36,196 nucleotides of DNA from Hypsibius dujardini (taxonomy: Eukaryota; Tardigrada; Eutardigrada; Parachela; Hypsibiidae): the NCBI GenBank assembly GCA_001579985.1, contig LRSR01007032.1, forward strand, positions 1 through 36,196. The letters run 5' to 3'. A program made the position numbers and the translations under genes. The notes under the pieces are model-generated. The model searched no databases and had not been told where the DNA came from. It was given only the letters and a program-made list of their open reading frames with translations. This document shows positions 1 through 10,251 of the stretch, one piece after another (position 1 is the stretch's first letter; each line of letters opens with the position of its first letter).

Positions 1-250
1 GAACGGACAGCAGATAAACGGACAACGGACGAACGGACGAACAACGGACGGACAAATAACGAACAGGCAGGCGGCGAACAACAGAACGAATGGACAGACA
101 ACGAACGGATAGACGGACGAACGGACACCATGGGAGGGGCAAAATAATCAGGGTGTTATTTTGTCCCTAGTGATGCATACAATGGGGGGTAAAATAGCCA
201 GGGTGCTATTGGGCCAGGCACACTGCAAGGGAGGGGTAAAATAGCTGCAA
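1..250. repeat. GGAC/GAAC minisatellite plus dispersed repeat unit
   Basis: Positions 1-128 are degenerate units of GAACGGACAA type. Positions 131-250 hold three related blocks containing GGGAGGGG[C/T]AAAATA and CAGGGTG[T/C]TATT. The block style is shared with 12895-12965. The repeat is cut by the window start. It lies downstream of the Gr-type gene. Confidence 0.6.
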
Positions 251-531
251 GTATAGGACAACGAAGAAAAAGCATTGATACTATATATCGGAGCATATGA
301 AAATACGACATGCGTGCACTTGAATTGATGCTTAGAGCAAATAGAAGGCAGCTCAATCATTTGCCGAAAGATACAGGCACGATATGTAGATTCAATACGC
401 TTTTCCTCCGCTGAAAAGCATCGAAAGTCCTTGATGCCGAAAATAGCCGTATGAACTGTTGTGTGATGATATTGCAACGCACGCAGTTTCTGCCGCATAA
501 AATATACCCGCTCTCTACAGTATGACCTTGC

Positions 532-2707
532 TTAAGCCGAAGCTACGGTGGACGTTGTTGAGTGCAGCACAGAATTCTGGATTGGGACTTCTAGGCTATC
601 CGGTCCGTTTTGTCCGTACTGATCCAGCATGAAGCATGTGAAGGTAAAGAGTAGCGCCGCCGCCTGAAGCAGGTCGTTAAAAACACGTTATATATTTGAA
701 GCATAATCTTAGATGGCTGCAAAATATTTCCCGCCATACTTTTTCATTCCACATTACAGGTCTCGCGGAAAACTAAATATCATAATGCAGAGATCTGATG
801 TCATGTCGAGATCTAATATTTTAAGCCTAAATAATACAACATCATATTATATAAAACTATTATACATTTTTTTAACAATTTCTGGTTAACAGAAGTTCAA
901 ACTATAATTCTGATCTTAAAGTACTTCAATGAAATACATGTCATCGTACATTTAACATCCTGCTGCGAGTGACGTATTCAAAGACAGGTACCACAGGTGC
1001 GGCCTTCCGGATTCCGAAGCAGTGCTTCTTCATTGCCGTCAGCATCCGGAGGAGATCAATTTTGTCCCCTTTACATCCACGGTGGACTTTGACCCCTTCC
1101 TCCTTCCAATCCCTCGGTGCGCCATCCGTTGTCGTTCCCGCCGTGCCATGCGACAAACCAGACTGCAGCTTCTCCACCAGCTCCTGCGCTTCCCGATCCT
1201 GAAAAATAAGTATATCACTTTCAACATATCTCCGGTCGAAGTCTGTTTACGGAAAGGGACTGTCAAGGACCTTATCCATCAGACCGATGAGTCCCCTGGC
1301 GAGGCAGCCCACACTAACAAAGTACATGAGGATGGAGGCAATATTGCGGATGTAAGTGACGTAGGTGGTGAGGAATAAAAAATCCCCGAAGGTCGCGTGC
1401 AAACAGACCACGTCAGCGAGGAGGATGAAGGCCAGAAAGCTGCCAAGTTTTTTCTGCAGTAGCCGGGCCACGGTCAGTGCATCTTCACGGGCATTCCACG
1501 CGAGCTGGACGTCGACCTGATGGAGAGGGTCCATGCCGGTCGGGGCCTCCAAGAAGTACCGACAATCCGCAGCCAATCCCGTCTGAAATTATCGTTGCAA
1601 AACCAACGACTGATTTTATAATTACAAACTCTGCAGAAACAAGTTAAACGAACAGGACATGCAATGTTTCATAATTACTCGCTTCATTACTTCATTGGCT
1701 GCAGGATTTGATTTTTCTTAATTTATTTTTAAGAATTGGAAATATGTTGCGTTTAGCGGAATACGGGGAGTATAGTGGCTTAGAGGGAATATTAAATACT
1801 TTCAAATATCCTCTCTAATTTTATAAACTTCACTTTTAGCTCTATTGAGAATGCAAACATGTAGCTTTTATTGTTAATTAAAATTATTTAAACATTTTAT
1901 GGAAAAAGATGCCTTATTTACTACTTCATACTACTATTACTAATACTATCATTTACTACTTTCAATGTATGACCTAAAAACTTAGTATCTACTATATTGG
2001 ATATACGTTAAATAAATAAGAAAGAGAATTTTTAGGGAACCCATCCAAAACATTCTGAATTTTTCAGAAAATATGTGGGTCACCTTAAATTTATAAAGAA
2101 TGACCGCTAAATAGCCGCAGCAAAACAGCTTCACCGACTCGGTCGTGTTCCTCAAGAAAAAGGTGATGATGTGTTCCTGCATGATATTGATTTCGACCCA
2201 GGGGATGAAGGCAGCCACCGGCCATTGGCCAGGGGAGATTTCAGCCGAACGAATACGTAGCGTACGATAGCAGACCATCATGACTAGGTTGACAGTAAAG
2301 GTTACAAGAATCATTCCGCTGATCCGATTAGAAATAATGGTCTCTCGCTTCTTCCATAACATTTTCGATTCATCCAGACGGCGATTCTCCGAGACGGTTC
2401 GCATCAAGTTGACAATGGTCGGTGATTTCCACCAGAAAGTGACTAAAATCACCATGGTCGTGACCGTTTTCATCGGGTACTGCGAGACGTTGACGGCCTC
2501 GGCTATCTTGTAGACGTAAGTCCGACCATTGTGCAGCTTCAAGGCCACGTTGTTTTGGATGTTGACCACTTCGTAGAGGAAGTTAAGGACGCTGAGGGCG
2601 ATAATGAGGAGACCGCGAATGCGGTGTGAAAGGGAAGGGTTCGTGTCGGTGGTCAGCTGACCGAAAAGTCGGAGGATGGCGCGGAGAATCGTCTCGGCGG
2701 TGACCAT
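532..2707 (-). CDS. Gr-type seven-helix chemoreceptor (4 exons)
   Basis: Minus-strand model in transcription order: 2707-2084, 1582-1271, 1198-950, 663-532 (stop TAA). It encodes 438 residues, typical for the gustatory-receptor family. All three introns are phase 0, which recalls the phase-0 C-terminal introns known in arthropod Gr genes. Splice sites seen: AAG|GTGACC, TTTCAG|ACG, AAG|GTCCTT, TTTCAG|GAT, AAT|GTACGA, CTTCAG|GCG. Hydrophobic segments lie near residues 30-47, 78-95, 128-145, 180-206, 255-280 and 285-305. A last, weak one (AAALLFTFTCFML) opens exon 4. A hydrophilic loop rich in charged residues (DREAQELVEKLQ) sits between helices 6 and 7, where Gr proteins carry their conserved cytoplasmic segment. 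The canonical TYhhhhhQF motif is absent; the tail reads FMLDQYGQNG. The start is the first ATG of the long exon and an upstream exon cannot be excluded. Expected role: plasma-membrane ligand-gated chemosensory channel. The family call rests on topology, length and intron phase. Confidence 0.6.
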
Positions 2708-2989
2708 GATTGTGCCGGTTGAAGGTGTAACTAGCTTTCATCTGTAAGTGAAGTAAATGGCGACTTTTCGGCACTTTCACACCATACGCCGATCTTTTGA
2801 CACAACTGGCCTGGGGATTTTGGAAGGGTTTATATGACAAGCAGCACTGGCAAACCTGTTGGCACGGGAAAGGAGGCATGCAGATATACATATTCCGCGA
2901 TGATAGACCCATGGGACAGCCGCCAGACGCAATTAGATAATGCAAGCACCGCTCAGTGTAGAAAAGGATACACATAGACGGAAAGAAGG

Positions 2990-3110
2990 TAGACGAGACA
3001 GTCAGACATGCAAGCAACAAGGCAAGCAGGCAAAACGGCAGGCAAACAGATAAGCAGGCAAGAAAGTAGAAAAGAAGACAGGCAGGCAGGCAAGAAGGTA
3101 GACAGACATA
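2990..3110. repeat. Degenerate GGCA/CAGA tetranucleotide tract
   Basis: Runs such as GGCAAGCAGGCAAAACGGCAG and CAGGCAGGCAGGCAAGAAGG, upstream of the Gr-type gene. Reading frames across it are low-complexity artefacts. Confidence 0.7.
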
Positions 3111-5099
3111 CATCCATGAGCAGTAGAATAAACAGAGGCCAGTAAGCGCGACGTTCTGCCCGTTGAATTGCAGCACCGTATAACGCTTTGCGAAGCGTTT
3201 TTCGCTAAACCATGTCACCCCATAATTTAAGGAGCTACTACTCTTTAAGCATGGCTTATTAGTCGGTCATGTACAAATTTAGGATCAGCACTATTTATGC
3301 CCTAGTCGTGCGCCGCCATGAAAAAAGACATACCGAACCGTTGACTATCGAAAGACCATGAGAAGCCGTTAAAACATTCGGAACTGCGCTTGCAATCGGT
3401 CAAATTAGCACCCACTTGAGTGCAATGGGATTAGTTATTTTCATGCCCACCACCCGCAGGAGGCTATAGCAAGTGGCCATTTGCATTGTGACCCTATATA
3501 ATGGACAAGGTCTAATCCGACTCCACATTAGACGCACTGGTTCGTCATTGTTCCTCTTCCCATAACAATGCTATTCTTCCATGGGTGTTGAATCGTGTTG
3601 CTGGCTGTCATTCATTGTCTACACTACTGACATGTCGCAATGGAAAAATCACATTGCCGTCTCCCAAAATGATGCTTTCACTGGCAAATCTGAACAAATT
3701 CATTGCCCGGTAACGACCTACGCACACGACAAGGTCTTCAACTGGAGCCACTGAAAGTACGAACTCTTCCTTTTTAGCATAGTCAGTGGTCAAAGTTGCG
3801 AAGGAGTCTCCTATAGGCATGTTGAGGGGGGGGGGCTTCGAGCCCCATCGTCTTTTCGTCTAGAACCAGATCCTTGGAAAATGCGAATTGATCTTTGTTT
3901 TGGGCATAAAATAGTTACCTTTCAATCCCTGCTGTCGTTACATCGTACATCCAGGCTGTCATTGTTAATTTTATTATAAATTTAATTAATTTTGATTGGT
4001 TTCACAATTTTGCATAACAGTGTTGATTTTTGAGAGCCTGATTAACATTGAAAATTAAAACCGGAACGATCTGCTGTCAGGCACATTGTACGAAAGTAGG
4101 GGGTCGTGGATCTCGAAAACCAAGTTGATCTTATCTAAGATCTAAAATTTTTAGTGGAATACCCGTTACAGCTTTTGACCCAGGATGGCCTTTACCGTAA
4201 ATACTTCACACTTCAATAATGCAATTTTCAACGGGCCTACCGGAAAGCCAAGAATCATAAGTTCATTTGAAAAGAATATTTCATTCAAAGTGGTGAAAGG
4301 CTGCTCCAAATAACGAACAATATATGTGCTTTTATTATTATCGCAATTGATTTATATCAAAAATTGCCCCTTCCCTCCTCCCATTTTCTAACATTCATTC
4401 ATTCGCGATTATCTGGCGGATGGGTGTGATAATCAAGACGTAAGATATCGAGCTGAATAGGGATGCGGGTGTAGCAAAGGCTTTTGCTATAATACTACTA
4501 CAAGAACTAATTGGGCGACGTTCTGGTGCTACGTTGAGCTCGAATACGCATAGTGAGTAATTTTACCGTAGTGCACGAGACTAACAGAGGTACAATATGT
4601 CAAGTAAAACAATTGAAGTTTGTTCTGTGTCTGTTCTCTTCTCAGTGATGGTCAGAAACAGCACTGCACGACGAACGGTGATGGCATCTACACGGGGCGC
4701 AATTCCCTGATAGCCTTCCCTGTGAGACGGGAACAATTTACAGTAATAGCTGGGGTACTCCACTATCAGAACCAAATCGCTTTATGGAAGGAAGCCTATC
4801 ACGATGAAAAGAAAATTGTTGCATTTTTATTACCTCACCGTCCTGTATCAGTAATATAATTTGGTTTTGTCTAAGAGTTTGTCTCGCGGTTAAAACTATG
4901 TGCTGCTAGAGCAACATACGAGTGAAGCACTGACCAAAACGTATACACAGACAGACAGATCGATACTAGCCGATAGACTAACACTCAGACAAACTCGCAC
5001 ACAAACTCGTAGACAGGTAGACAGATAGACAGACAGCCAGAAAAATAATGAAAAAATAGACAGATAGATTATAAATAGATAGATGGATAGATAGATGAC

Positions 5100-5104
<5 letters not shown>

Positions 5105-5153
<49 letters not shown>
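5105..5153. repeat. (CAGA)n microsatellite upstream of the p53-family gene
   Basis: About 12 perfect CAGA units, preceded by degenerate CAGA/TAGA units from about 4940. The array lies about 500 bp upstream of the start codon. Confidence 0.95.
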
Positions 5154-5155
<2 letters not shown>

Positions 5156-5643
5156 GTTTGGTAGAATGGGGTAGTACTTGTGATTGGATTGCAAAATTTT
5201 AGGCAGCCTGCAGGGACTGCACTTCCTTTCCCATTGAAAGGCGCCATTCACAAATTACGTAATCAAAGGTCTGGGTGGTCTGGACCCTTGATTACTCACC
5301 AGTAAAATTGGACCCGCCCTCCAGTATAATTTTGATTATCTGGGTAGGTAGGTGGTCGAAAAAGGCAATTTTTTGTTACGTAATATGTCAATGGCACCGA
5401 ACTGGAATTGTTTCATTCCATTCCGCTGGACTCGAATTTCCCTTCCGTTCTATTGATTGCAGGTCCATTCGTTCCACCCCCTGGTTCCGCCCCTTAAACC
5501 CCCTGCAATTCGGCCTGCCCCTTGCCTTTTGTTTGTTCATCTAAAAGAAACAATTTCCGTCCATTATTTGATGTGCCCCGTTTTCCTGCTCCTCAACCTT
5601 ATTAAGTCCCTTTCTAATTCTTTTATTGTCGACTCAAAAACAA

Positions 5644-7759
5644 ATGTCGCACCGAAAAAAGGGGAACGATCCGCCGGCGGATACAGCCTCGACGTCTTCG
5701 TCGTCAACACAAGAGCAGCAAAAGATTCCTCATCCTCCGCAGTTGGAATCCTTCACGACCACAATCACCCCTTCCGGCACGTCCGTTCAAATCACCGCAC
5801 ACAACTCCTGGGACATGTTGAAGTACCTAGAGAACATGTTCCAGGCAGGGGGCGACGGACTCTCCTCCACTCCTCCCAATGATCCCGTACGAGTCCATAC
5901 AATTTTCATCTTCGACCTCGATTGATTGCTTCATTATGGAGCGAAGATTCCAGCTTGATTCGACTGCTTCGATTTTCACCGGCGTTTGCTGGCTGATTGA
6001 TTGATTATCGTATTTCTTCTTGATTTGATTCGGGGTCTTTTTGTTAGATTGGTCGATCTATTGACTTGATTCCTGTTGCTTCTTGATTTGATTTGTTTCG
6101 GTTTGTTTATTTTCGGGTGATTGATCTATTGACGGTGATTATTAATGGTCATTCATGAGCGACATCATTTTTTGTCTTCGTTCATCTCATTTCATTCTTT
6201 TTAATTTGAGCATGCGCTTTTTCGCTTTACGTCTTTCATTTTGTTTATTTTTGTTTTGAAAGCCCAAAGGCAATCAAAACGATTTTTAACTAAATTGAAC
6301 ACAATGTTCTCATTGACTTTGGGGGTTTTTCGTTTGGCTGGCCCGCGTACTGCCTTCATTGATCGACTGTCGATTGTAACATTTAAATGCAGTGCTACGA
6401 TAGCTTGATTGCTTGATTTGGTAGCCCTGTGTTATTCTTTTCACTTGAGCTGTATTCGGTTTACGCTTGTTAGTGTGCCTTACACGAAATTCGTCTTACA
6501 GAGGCAGTGAATTATTTTGCGAGTTTTTCTGTGCCTAATACATATGTTTTAGTACATTTTCAGCGTAAGAAAAACTTGAGTGTTATGAAAACATTATAAG
6601 TAAAACATGTTGTCTAATAAATTGATTTAAACTTTTTGATAGCGTTACACTTTATTTAGCTTAAGCACTTAATTTGCCAATGCTATTTTAACGGTGTGAT
6701 ATTTGCAATTAATAGTTTATAAAAATTAAAAGTTTAGTGGTTGATGGATTAGTTGACTGAATGATTTTAAATTAGTTGATTGGAGTTTGTTTATTCATTT
6801 GATTGATTGGTTTATTGCATGTGTTTAGACTGCAAATGTTTCTTTACAGATGTTGTCTTCCTCTCTTGGCATATGGAACACACAGGCCACTTTGGGTCGG
6901 GAGTTTTTCCCGAGCAGTCAGCTGTCGCTGTAAGTCCTTCGTGATAGAAGTATATCTTTATCAATTGGTTTAATTTAACAAGTAGTAAGTACTTGTAAAT
7001 AATTAAGTTTTTAAGAAATTAGAATTTATTAAGAGTTTTATTAATTGTTAAATAATAATTAATTAAAAACCATATTTTTATAAATAAGTAATTGAGAATT
7101 TAAGAATTTCAAATTTCAAATATGTGTAAGAAATCATTCAGTTTGATTTTCTTCTTCATCAACAAATTATCCTTAGTGCTGATACTTTCGAAACAGTTTT
7201 CGCAGTGATCCCACTTTTCCTCTAGCCATTTTATTTACAAACTATTCTCAAGTAAAATAGGTAATAATTTGTTACAGTTCTTATTGTAATTTTAATGTTT
7301 CAATTTAGTTTATCTTAATATTTGTCATGAGCGTTTTACGTTTAACATTGCGGGGAGTTAATTTTATGTTCCGTTTTGTCAGGCCTCAGCTGTCCGCGAG
7401 TCAGCTGAGCATGGCTCTGACTAGTTCGCAGCACTACCGCGAGAACGATGACTTCCGCCAACGCGCTGACCAACTCCACGAATTCCTCCTTACCATGCCC
7501 AATCAAGGCAACGCTCCGATCCAGTCGGACCCCAACAGCGCGCTCATTCACTTCAACCAACACTTCTTCCCCATGGAGGCGGAACCGACGGTCTTCCTGG
7601 ATTTGGACTTTGTCAACCAGGAAGGGGATCAAGGAGACTTGTACGCAGCAGTTCGGGCGGAGATGCACACACCCGCAACATTGTCCAGGACTTCAATCTC
7701 CTCGGCTAACGGGTCATTACTTGATTATTAGCCAGAGTAAACATGTAGACAGCCAAATC

Positions 7760-7810
<51 letters not shown>

Positions 7811-10202
7811 TAGATAGATAGATAGACAGATAGACATATAGACAGATAGACAGATAAATAAAGAGACAAAGAGATCGGCGGACGTTGTTGAAAAGACAAC
7901 CAAATGATTGCAGGATCTTGGCTTCGTGTTGCAAGTTCATGTAACCGGCTTTTGTTCCAACAGATTAAATGGCACCCCTGAAGACTTGGGCTTTTCCGTT
8001 ACCTTCCCCGACTGCACCGGGAAGGATTGGGTCTTCGTCCATGAGAAGAAGCTCCTCTGTGTTAAAGCTGCTACACTGTTCGACATGGAATTAGTATTCC
8101 TCAAGAAGGCTCCGCCCACGAACAGTCTACTCACTGTTAAAGCCGTCTTTGGGAATCAAGGCAGATTGAACAAGTCGGTCGGTGCGTGTGTCAAGCACAC
8201 TGATGGGGGTGAGCTTGACTCCTGAATTTAAATCCTCTGTCCGCTGTGATGTGTTGACGGCTAATCGTTCGCTTGGTTGATTGTTCATCTAGCCTATCTC
8301 TTTTCGGACAACAAACACTGCGTCAAACCTAAGAATGGTGTTGCAGCCTTGGTTCTACCTTTGAACCCCCAGAGTTCTGCTTGTAAGTCGATGAAGATAG
8401 TGAGAAATGCGGACAGACAGGTACGGCAGACGTCTATCTGTCTTTAGGCACATAGACAGGCAGGCAGATAGTCAAAGAGACAGACGGGCAGATAGACAGA
8501 CACAGAAACAGGCAGGTAGGTTGAAGTAACTAGGCTGGATCATCCGTTCCTTTTCTCTCCAGCCAAAATGAAGACCAAGAAAGGTTGGAAAATGCCGTTT
8601 CGCGTGGGCGTGCGATGCCTGAACTCGTGCTTCGGATCCAAGACAGCTATTACCCTGGATTTTGCGGTGACACAAGGGTTAGTAACTTAGTTGCCATCGA
8701 GGCAATCAACCGATAATCATTTAGATTGATGAAAGTAATACATGCATGAGCCAGTACTGCAGAAATGTTGTCGGATGTTACCGCAGGGATACAACGCTGG
8801 CAGAAGCTCGCATCAACGTGCGCGGATGTGCCTGTAAGTCAACTGAAACTTTTCTTTCATATATGCACTTGACTTTTGAAGACGCAATGGTTATGCATCG
8901 TGCTGCGTTCCAACCCCTGTGCCTGATACTCAGGTCCCGATCGAGACGCCAAGGACGCATTGAAGACTAGGAAGCCCAAGGGTCCCAAGGTGAAGCTAGA
9001 AGAGACAACCGTGGATGGTCGCGGGCACAAGCGAAAGAAGAGCGATCGTACACATCGTGATACAAACCTCTCAGTTGGTATGTCTACCTAACCGTCTGTC
9101 TGTCTGTTTATCTGGGATTCTATTATGTTGGTCGGCCTGACCGTCTGTTTGTCTGTCTATCTGTCTGCTGTTTTTCTATTTGTGTTTCACTAATGACGTC
9201 GTGGTATTTTGTTTAGGCGGAGCGCCCTTCATTAAAGCTGACCCGAACGCTGAGCCCCCTCTGTGCAACTTTCCTAAACGTGTCTGCATCGGCGAGGGAT
9301 ACGGCGTGCAGCAGCAGTACGGTCAGAATTCTGACGGCTCATACTTTCTGCAACAGCACTGTCGCGCTCCCCCTGGCGCTCACAATAAGATTTTTTTGGA
9401 CGGGCTGGTTACCAACGGACAGTTGGCCGATCGGTACTACCGGCTCACTCTTCCGCAACTCACTACCGCCCCGTAAGCATCGTTCTTGCCGGGTTGTCGG
9501 TGGTCTGCTTCTCTACTTCTCTGCTTGTCAGTCTGCCTATCGTTGTACACGTGGGTTTGCCTGTCTCATTGCTTGTCTGTATCTCTGTCTTGCTGTTTGT
9601 CTATTGGTCGGTCTGCCGGTCTCTATTCACTGCATGTTCCTATCCCTTTAACTCACTGTTTATCTCTCTATTTATCTGTGTGTGTTTCTGTCTAATTTGT
9701 TTGTCTTCCTTTATGTTTGCCTGTTGTCTGCTTCTCTTCCTCTGTCGGTACAGTAGTTTAAATGTGATGTCTGTCTATGGTTATTGTAATTGATTTGTAT
9801 TGAGCGGAATTTGACTGACCCTTACATTTACTGCAGGCCGCCCATAGCTGCTGAGCAGTCTCAAATCAAGGGCCTCCGCGAGCCGGTATTCGAGCGCAGC
9901 ACTTCGGATGTCGCCCGACTGGAGATCAAGAAGTATGGTGCACACGTAATAAAGCGTCCTAACCGACTCGCCGCTTGTATGTTTGTCTGTCCGTCTGCAT
10001 ATGTGTCGTTCGGTCTAATTATATGTCTCAATGGTTCTCTGGCTGCCCGTTTTCATGTCTTGTTGTATGATTGGCTGTCTGCATATCTGCTTGTCTAACT
10101 ATTTGTCGTGACGTCTTTATGTCTCTCTATCCTTGTGTCTATCTACCTGGCAGTCTGTCTGTCTGTGTCTGTCTGTGTAGTCCGTCTGGCTGTATGTTTG
10201 TC

Positions 10203-10251
<49 letters not shown>

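Larger units (their letters stand above)
2708..5643. other. Intergenic region, Gr-type gene to p53-family gene
   Basis: The starts of the two genes face away from each other here. Contents: the GGCA/CAGA tract (2990-3110), an A/T-rich stretch (3960-4350), and a CAGA array (about 4940-5153). The stretch 4620-4859 is preceded by a good acceptor (CTCTTCTCAG|TGATGG at 4645) and has an open frame, but no partner exon was found. A 70-residue minus frame at 3608-3820 is unexplained. No gene is asserted. Confidence 0.5.

Noticed and set aside
148-498. 116-residue minus-strand frame downstream of the Gr-type gene
   Set aside because: It overlaps the dispersed repeat at the window start, has low coding character, and does not splice in phase to the receptor, whose last exon already ends in a stop at 532.
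1022-1378. 118-residue plus-strand frame
   Set aside because: It is the antisense shadow of Gr-type exons 2 and 3.
3608-3820. 70-residue minus-strand frame with plausible composition
   Set aside because: It has no recognisable motif and no exon partner with matching phase. It follows a poly-G run that would lie directly before its start. It may be an old gene or transposon fragment.
4620-4859. 79-residue plus-strand frame with a good acceptor at 4645
   Set aside because: An acceptor alone is weak. No upstream exon or downstream donor could be joined, and the opposite strand is open too.
5069-5251. Minus-strand frames reading CLSVCLSVCLSV, also at 7706-7940 and plus-strand 9494-10326
   Set aside because: They are translations of CAGA/TCTG tetranucleotide arrays, open in several frames at once. 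No coding signal.
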